A stretch of 64,000 nucleotides of DNA, taken from JALQUL01 sp964556425 (GTDB lineage Bacteria > Pseudomonadota > Gammaproteobacteria > Burkholderiales > Burkholderiaceae_C). The notes under the pieces are model-generated. The model did not search any database, had not been told where the DNA came from, and saw only the letters and a program-made list of their open reading frames with translations. Of the stretch, positions 19,103 to 31,689 are shown piece by piece. The stretch spans positions 1-64,000 of the forward strand of contig CAZKWC010000008.1 of the NCBI GenBank assembly GCA_964556425.1, read 5' to 3'. The number at the start of each line of letters is the position of its first letter. The stretch's first letter is position 1. The position numbers were made by a program, and so were the translations under genes.

Positions 19103-19297
19103 TTAGTTAGAAGCAGCAGAAGCAGCAGCAGAAGCTACGTCAGCCATTGCTGATGCAGCGTCAGAAGCAGCTTCAGAAGCTACAGCCATGGCTTCAGAAG
19201 CTACAGATGCTGCTTCAACAGCAACTTCTTCAGTTTTCTTGCCACAAGCAACTAAGGCAGCAGCGATAACAGCGGCTAAAGCGATTTTTTTGATCAT
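19103..19297 (-). CDS. Small alanine/serine/glutamate-rich lipoprotein
   Basis: 64 residues. Lipoprotein signal MIKKIALAAVIAAALVAC with the lipid cysteine at residue 18. A GKKTEE linker follows, then a tail of about 40 residues made almost only of A, S, E, V, M and D in a repeating pattern (VASEA, ASDAAS). The tail should form a long amphipathic or coiled helix in the periplasm. A longer reading to 19360 adds an unrelated front; the AGGA site supports 19297. Own terminator. Reminiscent of Lpp-like small lipoproteins, but no homology is claimed. Function unknown. Confidence 0.8.
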   Translation of the reverse strand: MIKKIALAAVIAAALVACGKKTEEVAVEAASVASEAMAVASEAASDAASAMADVASAAASAASN

Positions 19298-19854
19298 GAT
19301 GAATATCCTAAAAAATAAACAAAGGTAAAACAATTTCCGGAAATTGTCAAAACACAACATTACTGTAGGCTCTGACAGAGCGAAAGCACTCGAGCTCTTT
19401 CAGCTCAGCAATGAATTGTAAGACCAAAAGAAGTTTAGCAACTGAATTTTTGAAAAAAAAGCCATAATTTTAATTAAGCTATTATTTTGCACTAGTTTTA
19501 ATTAGGCGAAAAGACAACAAAGACTAGTATTTACCCTTGAAAACGTAAAAATTCAAAACAAATTTGTAAAAATATATAAATAGGGGTCGGTTTAGGTAAA
19601 TAAAAGTCTTAACTTTATGATTTTATGCATAACTTTTGACAGCTTTTTCTAAATCACAAAAAAACAACAATATTCAGAAGAACAACATAAAGTAAGAAGT
19701 TTTCTCAAGTAACTCCGGCAAATAGCGTATGAAACTGAACTTTTATATTATTTTTTTGTGAACAATTGCCTTCAAGAAGTTAAAAAATACCAATTACCCA
19801 GATTGATTGGAATGACTTTTCTTGCTCTTTAGGCTAGTGCAACATGCGCTACTG
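19298..19854. other. AT-rich intergenic region
   Basis: About 560 bases between the small lipoprotein gene and roxA, both on the minus strand. It presumably carries the lipoprotein promoter. I see no gene, RNA or clear terminator for roxA. Confidence 0.5.
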
Positions 19855-20979
19855 TTATTCAAAACAAGATAACCAGCCCTGCTCGCACCAATCTTGAATA
19901 CAAGTTAATGCTTCTGGAGTGAGTTGGGAAATATCTAGTTGATTGAGTTCCCGTTGGTTGGCTAACTTTTGCATCAATTGAGCGTCAAGGCCTTCCGCTC
20001 TAAAACTATCACCATTTAAAAATATAAAAGGAGCAAGGTAGCTCATTTTGCTGCGTCTATCAAGCTCTATACCGGCGCAATCGTCTAACCAATCATTGCC
20101 TTCTAACCAAACGTTGGCATTTAATTCAGTCCAATGTTCTCCCATGGCCTGTAATAAGATTTCTGGCTGCGCCAAGGCCTTGTGTATGGCCTGAGTAGCG
20201 AAATCAAGCATATCTTGAGGCAGCAGGGCTGGTGTCTCTGTTGCCTGCCTGTGGGGGTCAGAAAACCGTGGTGAGTCTATTTCTTGATCTAATAATAAAT
20301 CAGCAATTTTAGGTAATAACTGAGCGGCTAACTCTTGTTCAGATGGAGCCCTAAAGCCAATGGAATAGGTCATACATTCATTAAGAGCGATGCCATCATG
20401 TGCGTATTTTGGTGGTAAATACAGCATGTCACCTGGCTCTAGTACCAAAACCTGCTCTGGATTAAATGTTTTTAATATTTTTAAAGGTAAACCCTCAATA
20501 ATGGTTAAATCATCTTGTTGGCCAATTTTCCATTCACGTTGACCTTGCACTTGTAGTAAAAAAACATCGTAACTATCAAAATGAGGGCCCACTCCACCCC
20601 CTTCAGTGGCATAACTAATCATTAAATCATCTAATCTGGCATCGGGTAAAAATCGAAACTGATTTAATAATTGCCTCACATCATCATTGTGTTGATCGAC
20701 ACTTTGAATTAACACTGACCACTGCCTTTGAGTAATAGCAGGTAGTGTTTTTTTAGTGAAAGGTCCATTTTTTAAGCTCCACTGGCCTTTTTGTTGGCTT
20801 ACCAAACGACTTTGCACTTCTTCTTGAGTAGCTAAAGCAAACAGTTCGGAACGACTTAATAAGGGCTGCATATTAGGAATCGCTTGGCGAATTAACAATG
20901 GTTTTTTTTGCCAATATTCCGAAATAAACTGTTCTGGGCTTAATCCGGCTAATAAAGTGAGGGGGCTGTTGATTTGCAT
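19855..20979 (-). CDS. roxA: Ribosomal protein L16 arginine hydroxylase, cupin/JmjC type
   Basis: Iron/2-oxoglutarate oxygenase (YcfD/RoxA family) that hydroxylates an arginine of ribosomal protein uL16. The iron triad is visible: H133-x-D135 in GPHFDSYDVF and H194 in YAHDGIA. SIGFRAP near 210 and the N-terminal EQFISEYWQKKPLLIRQA are family features. 374 residues matches E. coli YcfD (373). Divergent from the SlyD-like gene by 45 bases, a pairing seen in other Burkholderiales. Confidence 0.92.
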   Translation of the reverse strand: MQINSPLTLLAGLSPEQFISEYWQKKPLLIRQAIPNMQPLLSRSELFALATQEEVQSRLVSQQKGQWSLKNGPFTKKTLPAITQRQWSVLIQSVDQHNDDVRQLLNQFRFLPDARLDDLMISYATEGGGVGPHFDSYDVFLLQVQGQREWKIGQQDDLTIIEGLPLKILKTFNPEQVLVLEPGDMLYLPPKYAHDGIALNECMTYSIGFRAPSEQELAAQLLPKIADLLLDQEIDSPRFSDPHRQATETPALLPQDMLDFATQAIHKALAQPEILLQAMGEHWTELNANVWLEGNDWLDDCAGIELDRRSKMSYLAPFIFLNGDSFRAEGLDAQLMQKLANQRELNQLDISQLTPEALTCIQDWCEQGWLSCFE

Positions 20980-21024
20980 AAGAACTCAATACAATTGGTA
21001 AATTATTAATTGCTCTATTTTGCT

Positions 21025-21582
21025 ATGGAAATCACCCCACAATGCGTTGTTGCCCTCACTTGGACACTAAAAGATACACTAAACGAGACTTTAGATGTGT
21101 TAGATGAGCCTGTAGAGTTTCTTTTAGGAGGCTCCGATTTGTTTGAAAAAATCGAAGAAGTCTTGCAAGGTCATAAAATTGGCGATGAGATTGATGTTCA
21201 ACTCGAACCTGAACAAGCTTTTGGCGACTTCAATGATCAACTCATTTTTATGGAGTCACGTAAAATTTTTGACCCAGAAGTAGAAGAAGGCTGGATTTTT
21301 GATGGTCGTGGTCTGCCTGAAGGTTTTAGCCCTGATGCGCCCAAAGATGCAGTTTATGTGGTAACCGATGTTTACCCCGAACATGTAATTTTAGATGGTA
21401 ACCACCCGTTAGCGGGTATTGCGATTCGATTGCATATTAAAGTTGAAGATGTTCGTGAAGCTACTTTAGAAGAAGTTGGCAAAGGCAGTTGCGGCACTGG
21501 CTTTTTTAAAATTCAAACTGAATTAATGGCAGAAGACGATGATGATGATATTAATTATGATGATGACAGGGTCATTCATTAA
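21025..21582 (+). CDS. SlyD-like FKBP-type peptidyl-prolyl isomerase
   Basis: Cytoplasmic prolyl isomerase/chaperone. The FKBP half-domains surround an IF-type insert: EPEQAFGDFNDQLIFME, then the insert, then HPLAGIAIRLHIKVEDVREAT. GGSDLFEKIEEVLQGHKIGDE aligns with the SlyD core. The tail is rich in Asp (DDDDD) rather than His/Cys, so the metal-binding tail of E. coli SlyD is missing. An in-frame TTG at 21010 exists, but ATG 21025 fits the family start. 185 residues. Confidence 0.85.
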   Translation: MEITPQCVVALTWTLKDTLNETLDVLDEPVEFLLGGSDLFEKIEEVLQGHKIGDEIDVQLEPEQAFGDFNDQLIFMESRKIFDPEVEEGWIFDGRGLPEGFSPDAPKDAVYVVTDVYPEHVILDGNHPLAGIAIRLHIKVEDVREATLEEVGKGSCGTGFFKIQTELMAEDDDDDINYDDDRVIH

Positions 21583-21620
21583 TCATCTTATTTAAAAAAA
21601 GCATAAAGGGAGATAACTAG

Positions 21621-22073
21621 ATGGAAAGCAAAACCGGCACAGTCACGATTCACCGAGTTTTAACAACCCCACCTAAAAGGCTTTATGAGGCATTTTTAAA
21701 TGCCTCAGCGCTGGCCAAATGGTTACCCCCTTATGGTTTTACTTGCCAAGTACACGAGTACCTTCCAGAGGTAGGAGGTCAATTTAAAATGTCATTTACC
21801 AACTTTTCTAAGGGTAGTAGCCACTCGTTTAGAGGGGAATATTTAGAACTTATTCCCCACCAACTGATTCGTTACTCCAATCAGTTTGATGATGCCAACC
21901 TACTTGGCACAATTGAAGTGACCATACAAATCCAAGCGGTCATGTGTGGATCTGAAATTACAATTGAGCAAAAAAACATTCCCGCTGTTATTCCAGTTGA
22001 AATGTGTTATTTGGGTTGGCAAGAATCTTTAAAACAATTAGCCCATTTAGTCGAGCCCGATATTCCGGGCTAA
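21621..22073 (+). CDS. SRPBCC/AHSA1-domain protein
   Basis: 150 residues, one START-like SRPBCC domain of the Aha1 C-terminal type (TTPPKRLYEAFLNASALAKWLPP at the front, LIPHQLIRYSNQFDD in the middle, GWQESLKQLAHLVE at the end). Such proteins bind hydrophobic ligands; the ligand here is unknown. AGGGAG ribosome site before the ATG. Lies downstream of the SlyD-like gene. Confidence 0.82.
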   Translation: MESKTGTVTIHRVLTTPPKRLYEAFLNASALAKWLPPYGFTCQVHEYLPEVGGQFKMSFTNFSKGSSHSFRGEYLELIPHQLIRYSNQFDDANLLGTIEVTIQIQAVMCGSEITIEQKNIPAVIPVEMCYLGWQESLKQLAHLVEPDIPG

Positions 22074-22113
22074 CAAACACTAATAAACACAAATAGGCAA
22101 TTCACTTTTTAGA

Positions 22114-22560
22114 TTAAGATTTTCCAGTTGAGCCGTAACCACCCGCACCACGTTGGCTTTCTTCAAAGCTTTCAACCACTCTAAACTGCGCCTGCATCAC
22201 AGGCACAATCACCATTTGGGCAATTCTTTCTAGGGGTTGAATGGTGTAGGCAGTTTGGCTTCTATTCCAAGCACTCACCATGAGTTGGCCTTGGTAATCG
22301 CTATCAATTAAACCCACCAAATTACCTAAAACAACCCCGTGTTTATGGCCTAAGCCTGAACGCGGCAAAATCATAGCGCAATAATTGGGGTCTTGTAAAT
22401 AAATAGCCAAACCAGTAGGAATGAGTTGCCAAGCATTGGGCTCTAAGGTTAAAGGTTGGTCTAGGCATGCTCTTAAATCTAATCCTGCACTACCAGGGGT
22501 GGCATAAGCGGGGAGTTGATCGGCCATACGTGGGTCCATAATTTTGACATCAATTTGCAT
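22114..22560 (-). CDS. dut: dUTP diphosphatase
   Basis: Hydrolyses dUTP to dUMP, keeping uracil out of DNA and feeding dTMP synthesis. All five trimeric dUTPase motifs are seen: [34 protein letters not shown] and [10 protein letters not shown]. 148 residues, normal. Follows coaBC on the same strand 50 bases on, the usual coaBC-dut pair. Confidence 0.96.
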   Translation of the reverse strand: MQIDVKIMDPRMADQLPAYATPGSAGLDLRACLDQPLTLEPNAWQLIPTGLAIYLQDPNYCAMILPRSGLGHKHGVVLGNLVGLIDSDYQGQLMVSAWNRSQTAYTIQPLERIAQMVIVPVMQAQFRVVESFEESQRGAGGYGSTGKS

Positions 22561-22609
22561 TTTTTGATTCTTTATTTTGATTAATAAATAGTGAGGGATT
22601 CATCTTCAA

Positions 22610-23857
22610 TTAGCGGCTACGACGCTTTTGTATAGCGTCAATTAGCTGAATGGCTAATTGTGTTTTAGATGCCAAAGGTAATTGCTCTGAGCCTTGGTCG
22701 TCTATTAATAACAAGGCGTTTTCATCTTTACCAAAAGTGGCAGGTCCAATATTACCCACTAAAAGTGGGATTTTTTTGCGCAAACGCTTGGCGCTAGCAT
22801 GCGCTTGTAAATTTTCGCTTTCGGCAGCAAAACCTACACAATAGAGTTGGCCGTTTTGAGCTTGCTCAAGTTGTGCCACACTGGCCAAAATATCGGGGTT
22901 TTCGGTAAACTCCAAACTAGGCAAGGCTTTGCCCGCCTCTTTTTTAATTTTTTGATCAGACGCATTGGCTACTCGCCAGTCGGCAACTGCAGCGCAGGCT
23001 ACAAAAACATCAAAACCAGCCGCAATTGGCATACAGGCATTGAGCAAATCTTGGGCTGATTCAATCACAATAGTATGCACATGACGCGGGGCAGGCAAAG
23101 CCACAGGTCCACTTACCAATACCACTTCGGCGCCAGCCATTTGTGCTGCTGCTGCAATGGAATAACCCATTTTACCGCTAGATCTGTTCGTAATGCCTCT
23201 AACGGGGTCTATGGCTTCAAAGGTGGGGCCGGCAGTAATTAACCAGCGCTGGCCTTTTAAAATAGGGGGTGTTAAGGCTTTTTGAATGTCGTGTAGCAAT
23301 TCTTCGGGCTCTAACATGCGGCCGTCACCGGTTTCACCGCAGGCTTGATCACCTTGCCCCACTCCTAAGACAATGGCGCCATCTTGTTCAAGTTGCCTCG
23401 CATTACGTTGAACGGCAGGATGCTCCCACATTTCTCGGTTCATGGCGGGGGCTAATAATAAAGGCACTTTTTGCGCCGGCCTTGCCACACACATCAGGCT
23501 TAATAAATCATTGGCATGACCCTGCGCTAATTTAGCCATTAAATCGGCACTGCAAGGGGCAATCACCATTGCATCGGCTTCACGACTGAGGTTGATATGC
23601 GCCATATTATTGGGAATTGCATTGTCCCATTGAGATATAAACACCTGCCTATTACTAAGGGCCTGCATAGTGACAGGGCTAATAAACTGGCAAGCCGATT
23701 CTGTCATGACCACTTGCACAGTTGCGCCCGCTTTTATTAGCCCACGGCATAACATGGCAGACTTATAACAAGCCACTCCACCGCTTAATCCCAAAACAAT
23801 ATGTTTACCCTGAAGTGCTTTATCTACATGCATTGTCGGTGTCATTATTACATCCAT
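22610..23857 (-). CDS. coaBC: Bifunctional phosphopantothenoylcysteine decarboxylase/synthetase
   Basis: Two steps of coenzyme A synthesis: CoaB ligates cysteine to phosphopantothenate and CoaC decarboxylates the product. The N-terminal flavoprotein domain (about 15-190) has GLSGGVACYK, the active-site MAHINLS histidine and the PAMNREMWEHPAVQ motif. The C-terminal synthetase (about 200-415) has ITAGPTFEAIDPVRGITNRSSGKMG. The start may be the ATG at 23857 or one slightly inside; the first 16 residues are not conserved. panB and panC, earlier in the same pathway, lie 10 kb away. Confidence 0.96.
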   Translation of the reverse strand: MDVIMTPTMHVDKALQGKHIVLGLSGGVACYKSAMLCRGLIKAGATVQVVMTESACQFISPVTMQALSNRQVFISQWDNAIPNNMAHINLSREADAMVIAPCSADLMAKLAQGHANDLLSLMCVARPAQKVPLLLAPAMNREMWEHPAVQRNARQLEQDGAIVLGVGQGDQACGETGDGRMLEPEELLHDIQKALTPPILKGQRWLITAGPTFEAIDPVRGITNRSSGKMGYSIAAAAQMAGAEVVLVSGPVALPAPRHVHTIVIESAQDLLNACMPIAAGFDVFVACAAVADWRVANASDQKIKKEAGKALPSLEFTENPDILASVAQLEQAQNGQLYCVGFAAESENLQAHASAKRLRKKIPLLVGNIGPATFGKDENALLLIDDQGSEQLPLASKTQLAIQLIDAIQKRRSR

Positions 23858-23951
23858 TTTTTCATCAAAATAACAAAAAAGAGATTATTCAATCAAACCT
23901 TGAAGTTTTAAAATCCTTCAAAAATCAAGCCTTTTGTTGTATGCCTCTCAT

Positions 23952-23988
23952 TCTAGAGCCTAAACTAAGAAATTTTTTAGACTCTAGA
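23952..23988. promoter_or_regulatory. Long inverted repeat between coaBC and pyrG
   Basis: TCTAGAG (23952-23958) pairs with CTCTAGA (23982-23988), and the inner CTAAA (23960-23964) with TTTAG (23976-23980), one mismatch between them. It lies in the divergent promoter region and may be an operator or an RNA hairpin. No regulator can be named. Confidence 0.4.
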
Positions 23989-24022
23989 CCCTTGTTGCTA
24001 GTCGAACTGAAGGCTGTGCACT

Positions 24023-26582
<2,560 letters not shown>

Positions 26583-26681
26583 ATAAGCCCTAAAAACCAT
26601 TCAAGCAAAACTCAATCCCTTTTTTATTTTTGCTTCAATGGTTTCAACCAAGCCTTTAACTATTTAGAAACAGGAAAACTT

Positions 26682-26972
26682 ATGACCAGTGCTTATGTCA
26701 TTGCCTATGTGGATGTTACCAACCCCGAGCAATACGAAGCTTATAAAAAGCTTTCCTCGCACGCCATTCAAACTCACGGTGCAGAACCCTGCGTCCGTGG
26801 TGGTGCAGTCGAAGTCTTAGAGGGTGAATGGAGCCCTACCCGAGTAGTAGTATTAAAGTTTCCCGATATGGATGCAGGCCGTCGGTTTTACAACTCACCT
26901 GAATATGTAGCGGCTCGCCAAGCCCGTGCTGGTGCATCTCACATGAGAATGATTTTGGTTGATGGCTTGTAA
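26682..26972 (+). CDS. DUF1330 family protein
   Basis: 96 residues, a dimeric ferredoxin-like alpha-beta barrel (DUF1330). Visible features are YVIAYVDVTNPEQYEAYKKLS, RGGAVEVLEGEW and KFPDMDAGRRFYNSPEYVAARQAR. Biochemical role unknown. Its place between kdsA and eno is shared with other Burkholderiales, which suggests a housekeeping role rather than recent transfer. AGGA ribosome site present. Confidence 0.88.
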   Translation: MTSAYVIAYVDVTNPEQYEAYKKLSSHAIQTHGAEPCVRGGAVEVLEGEWSPTRVVVLKFPDMDAGRRFYNSPEYVAARQARAGASHMRMILVDGL

Positions 26973-27027
26973 CTTCTAGGCATAAATTATGGCCAGTTGT
27001 TATTACGATTCATACGGTATCTAAAAC

Positions 27028-28393
<1,366 letters not shown>

Positions 28394-28402
28394 GGACATG
28401 AG

Positions 28403-28678
28403 ATGAAACCAAACGGGTTGATTTTAGTTTTATTAATTATTTTAGGCAATTTCCAGTACCACCTTTGGAGTGGAAGAGGAAGTCTGCCCGAGGTATGGAA
28501 AATGAAAACTCAACTCGTTCAGCTTCAGTCTGAAATTGAGGCGGCAGAAAAAATCAATGCCCAACTTCAGGCTGAAGTCTCTGATTTAAAAGATGGTATT
28601 GATATGGTGGAAGAACGGGCACGTTTCGAGTTGGGTATGGTCAAAGCCAATGAAGTATTAGTGCAGTATTCACAATAA
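28403..28678 (+). CDS. ftsB: Cell division protein FtsB
   Basis: Small bitopic division protein that works with FtsL and FtsQ in the septal complex. 91 residues: membrane helix about 5-20, then a periplasmic coiled coil (about 28-75) and the EERARFELGMVKANEVL motif typical of FtsB/DivIC. Position right after eno with an AAGGA site is diagnostic. Confidence 0.93.
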   Translation: MKPNGLILVLLIILGNFQYHLWSGRGSLPEVWKMKTQLVQLQSEIEAAEKINAQLQAEVSDLKDGIDMVEERARFELGMVKANEVLVQYSQ

Positions 28679-28753
28679 TCGTAGCAATTCAAGCACCCAT
28701 CAAAGCCAACCAATTTTACTTTTCTAAAAGTTAAACGTTTTATCGATATTGGT

Positions 28754-29587
28754 ATGGCCCCCTATTTCGCTCTTGCACTATTAGGCGCCGAAAGCACAGG
28801 CAAATCAAGTTTAGCACTACAGTTAAAAGCTTGTTTTGAATTAGCAGGTTTCTCTGTTTTTTTGCAATCAGAATTACTGCGTTTATGGTGTGAAAAAAAT
28901 CAAAGCCTACCCAGCCAACAAGATCAACATTTTATTCTGGCTGAGCAAATAAAAGCGCAAAATGACTGGCATCTAAATGCTAGAGCCAACTTCAACGACG
29001 ATTGTTTTATTCAAAATTTAAGCGTCACTGGACTTGTTAAAAATCAAGCCCCTTGCATTTTTATTTCTGACACTGCAGCGCTTCAAACAGCCGCCTATAG
29101 CCATTATTATTTTGCTGATAACAGCCTTGATGAATCGGCTTTAATTGCCCATGATTTTTTTGATTTTAGTTTTTTAATGGGTCTTGATTTACCTTGGCAA
29201 CAAGACCCTTTAAGAACAGGTTCAGACAGCCAAATGCCAGTGGACAGCCGATTAAGACAGCTATTATCAAGAACCAACCATAATGCTTTATTTAGCACGG
29301 TGTATGGCCACCATCAACAACGCTTAATGAATGCTTGGACAGCATTACAAAAGCACAAGTGCTTGGCCGGTTTATTACCCGACTGGCCTGACATTATTGA
29401 GCTAGCCAATAAAAACTCCTCTAACGTTTTACTGCCGCTTCAGATACTACTTGAGCCATCATTAAAAATACAAAATCGCAATCAGGATCATCTTGAAAAT
29501 GGCCTAAGGCGTTGGGGACATTTTTGTGAAAACTGCGCTGACGGAGAATGTGAGAAAAAATTATTTAGCCAGTTAAAAAGAAACTAA
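28754..29587 (+). CDS. NadR-like P-loop ATPase/kinase
   Basis: 277 residues. N-terminal P-loop GAESTGKSSL (residues 11-20) of the AAA_28/NadR-kinase type. SDTAALQTAAYSHYYF is a further NadR-kinase-like part. The C-terminus has an unusual cysteine cluster, WGHFCENCADGECEKKLF (C-x2-C-x4-C), possibly a metal site. There is no nucleotidyltransferase or HTH domain, so it is not full NadR. A nucleoside (nicotinamide riboside) kinase role is plausible but unproven. Confidence 0.7.
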   Translation: MAPYFALALLGAESTGKSSLALQLKACFELAGFSVFLQSELLRLWCEKNQSLPSQQDQHFILAEQIKAQNDWHLNARANFNDDCFIQNLSVTGLVKNQAPCIFISDTAALQTAAYSHYYFADNSLDESALIAHDFFDFSFLMGLDLPWQQDPLRTGSDSQMPVDSRLRQLLSRTNHNALFSTVYGHHQQRLMNAWTALQKHKCLAGLLPDWPDIIELANKNSSNVLLPLQILLEPSLKIQNRNQDHLENGLRRWGHFCENCADGECEKKLFSQLKRN

Positions 29588-29589
29588 CT

Positions 29590-29625
29590 ATAAAAAAACC
29601 CCAAGCTGTTGAAACAACTTGGGGT
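29590..29625 (-). terminator. Terminator of the Bax-inhibitor-like gene
   Basis: ACCCCAAG (29598-29605) pairs with CTTGGGGT (29618-29625). On the minus strand the stem is followed by seven T (the A tract at 29592-29598). No T run on the plus strand, so it mainly serves the minus-strand gene. Confidence 0.85.
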
Positions 29626-29650
29626 GAGCTAAAAGCACTTTTAATAAAGA

Positions 29651-29998
29651 CTAGTCATCAGACATAAAAGCCATGATAAAGCGCAATACATACCACAACA
29701 TTAATGCAATTGAAGCAAACAAATGTAGGGCAGCGCCAGCTGGTCGGTCCATTGGATAATGACGAATAATNNNNNNNNNNNNNNNNNNNNNNNNNNNNNN
29801 NNNNNNNNNNNNNNNNNNNNNNNNNNNNNNNNNNNNNNNNNNNNNNNNNNNNNNNNNNNNNNNNNNNNNNGACAAAACTGCAAATGCCAAGATCGCACCT
29901 GACAAATACAAATAAGTATTCTTAATAAATTCTGCACGCTGTGCGGCAGGGCTAAGCGATGAGCCAGCGATAGTATTGGTGTAGTCTGATGAGTTCAT
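29651..29998 (-). CDS. Bax inhibitor-1 family membrane protein, interrupted by assembly gap
   Basis: Only the two ends are readable: 42 residues at the N-terminus (MNSSDYTNTIAGSSLSPAAQ then FIKNTYLYLSGAILAFAVL, the first helix) and 39 at the C-terminus (IIRHYPMDRPAGAALHLFASI and a last helix ending FMSDD). Both ends look like the YccA/Bax-inhibitor-1 family of about 220-240 residues, so roughly 140-160 residues are missing where 100 N stand. The in-frame reading across the gap is chance. Start may be 30004 or 29998. Family call moderately sure because the core is not visible. Confidence 0.6.
   Translation of the reverse strand: MNSSDYTNTIAGSSLSPAAQRAEFIKNTYLYLSGAILAFAVLXXXXXXXXXXXXXXXXXXXXXXXXXXXXXXXXXXIIRHYPMDRPAGAALHLFASIALMLWYVLRFIMAFMSDD
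29771..29870. other. Assembly gap of 100 N
   Basis: Exactly 100 unknown bases, the usual placeholder for a gap of unknown size. If the Bax-inhibitor call is right, the true gap is nearer 420-480 bases. Confidence 0.95.
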
Positions 29999-30102
29999 GG
30001 TCATAAAAAATAATGAGATGAAATAAATCCAAGCAACAGTATGGTACTTGGGATATTGAAATCGTATCAAGAAATAAAACAAAATCAAGTGAGGAATAAC
30101 TT

Positions 30103-30222
30103 ATGGGAACTCCTGTCTTAAATTTTAATCGACAAATCTCCAAAAAAACAAGAAAAAACACCCAAATTTACTATTTTATTATTTTTCTAATTCCGATCAT
30201 TTTGAATCGACTAGCTCACTAG
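30103..30222 (+). CDS. Candidate small ORF with one membrane helix
   Basis: 39 codons: basic N-terminal half (NRQISKKTRKNTQ) and a hydrophobic helix (YYFIIFLIPIILNRL). GAGGA lies seven bases before the ATG, a better ribosome site than many genes here have. It is divergent from the Bax-inhibitor-like gene and overlaps the end of the convergent DUF455 gene by four bases. No homolog is known to me. It may be spurious in such AT-rich DNA. Confidence 0.3.
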   Translation: MGTPVLNFNRQISKKTRKNTQIYYFIIFLIPIILNRLAH

Positions 30223-31040
30223 CTACTCAACTGAGTTAACTCTTCAGGACTAAAGCCGGCCTGCCTTCTAGCCGTTAAATTAAAAGGTGGCTGTATTTTG
30301 GGTGCTTTGTACTGCAAGAGCAAATGCTCATAATGCTGCATAGGATGCAAGTGTTGTTGCTGACATAAATGTCTATACCAATAGTTACCTACTGCTACAT
30401 GGCCTATTTCATCGGCCAAAATCACATCTAAAATCGCTAATGCCTCTAGGGCCCAAGGGGTTTGTACCGACCTTAACTTAGCCTGAATAATAGGTGTGGC
30501 ATCTAAGCCTCTAGCTTCTAGCGTACGAGGCACTAAAGCCATTCGGGCTAATAAGTCATGCCGAGTTTTATGGCACATTTCCCATAAACCATCATGGGCT
30601 GGAAAACTGCCATAATCTAGTATTGGTTCTTGCTCATTATTAGGTAAACTTTGCAAATGCCTTCTTAACATTAAAAAATGCTTGGCTTCTTCGGCAGCTA
30701 CTTGGGCCCAATCATTGTAAAAAACAGCTGGCATATTGGGAAACCGCCAAATAGCATCTAGGGCTAAATTAATCGCATTAAACTCTATGTGACAAATCGC
30801 ATGCATCATGGTGGCATGGCCTTGCACATGATTTAAAACTCTTTTTGGCATGGCCCTTGGTGATAATAAAACCGGTTGACTAGGGCGCCCAGGCTCTACA
30901 ATATCAGGCCAAACCCTTGAAGTATTTAAACTCAAGGCCATATAAGCTGGGTTATCCCCTGCCAACTGTAGTGCTTTTTCTGCTTTTTGGTCAATATCGA
31001 CCAATAAAAAAATGTTTTTTGCTAATTCTCTTAATTCCAT
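30219..31040 (-). CDS. DUF455 ferritin-like protein
   Basis: 273 residues of the DUF455 family, a ferritin-like di-metal four-helix bundle. Candidate metal ligands: HIEFNAINLALDAIWRF (about 84), EEAKHF (about 116), and DEIGHVAVGNYW (about 211). ARGLDATP is a further family feature. The family is thought to be oxidase-like; the reaction is not known to me. Start ATG 31040 lies three codons after an in-frame stop. Divergent from the gamma carbonic anhydrase gene. Confidence 0.83.
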   Translation of the reverse strand: MELRELAKNIFLLVDIDQKAEKALQLAGDNPAYMALSLNTSRVWPDIVEPGRPSQPVLLSPRAMPKRVLNHVQGHATMMHAICHIEFNAINLALDAIWRFPNMPAVFYNDWAQVAAEEAKHFLMLRRHLQSLPNNEQEPILDYGSFPAHDGLWEMCHKTRHDLLARMALVPRTLEARGLDATPIIQAKLRSVQTPWALEALAILDVILADEIGHVAVGNYWYRHLCQQQHLHPMQHYEHLLLQYKAPKIQPPFNLTARRQAGFSPEELTQLSS

Positions 31041-31146
31041 CCCTACAATTTAAAAGATTTTTCAGCTAAATTGCTCAACAAATGAAAAATTTTCATCAAA
31101 ATTGGCTCTATTTTTATTCTTTCAAGCCCTCAAGGAGAAACGCATC

Positions 31147-31668
31147 ATGGCTTTGTATCAATTAGGTGAACTCACCCCAAAAGTCGCTAGTAACGCATGG
31201 ATTGCCGAAAGTGCAGAAGTGATGGGTAACGTAGTGCTGGAAGAATTAGTCAGCATTTGGTTTAACGTGGTCGTCAGAGGCGATAGTGATCACATCCACA
31301 TTGGCAAAGGTAGCAATATTCAAGATGGATCCGTTTTACACACCGACACCGGAATTGGCCTACATATAGGCGAAAATGTGACTGTGGGCCATCAAGTGAT
31401 GTTACATGGTTGCACCATTGGTGACGGCTCTTTAATTGGCATTGGTGCGATTGTTTTAAACAAGGCCAAAATTGGTAAAAACTGCTTAGTAGGCGCTGGC
31501 TCTTTGGTCACAGAGGGCAAAGAGTTTCCAGACGGCAGCATGATTATGGGCAGTCCAGCCAAAGTGGTGAAACAACTGAGCCCAGAACAAATTGAAACCC
31601 TACAAGCCAGCGCCAAGCATTATCAAAACAATGCCAAACGCTACGCTTTAGAGCTCAAAAAACTTTAA
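31147..31668 (+). CDS. Gamma-class carbonic anhydrase-like protein
   Basis: 173 residues of left-handed beta-helix (hexapeptide repeats) in the YrdA/CaiE/gamma carbonic anhydrase group. Metal-binding histidines are visible in SVLHTD and in GHQVMLHGC, with RGDSDHIHIG before them. A reading from 31102 exists, but AAGGAG before ATG 31147 sets the start. Whether it hydrates CO2 is unknown, as many homologs are inactive. Upstream of hslO by 22 bases. Confidence 0.88.
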   Translation: MALYQLGELTPKVASNAWIAESAEVMGNVVLEELVSIWFNVVVRGDSDHIHIGKGSNIQDGSVLHTDTGIGLHIGENVTVGHQVMLHGCTIGDGSLIGIGAIVLNKAKIGKNCLVGAGSLVTEGKEFPDGSMIMGSPAKVVKQLSPEQIETLQASAKHYQNNAKRYALELKKL

Positions 31669-31689
31669 AAAATTATCTACATTATTATT

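Noticed and set aside
19111..19220. Simple sequence repeat of unknown origin
   Set aside because: The repetitive bases are explained by the A/S/E-rich coding tail of the small lipoprotein.
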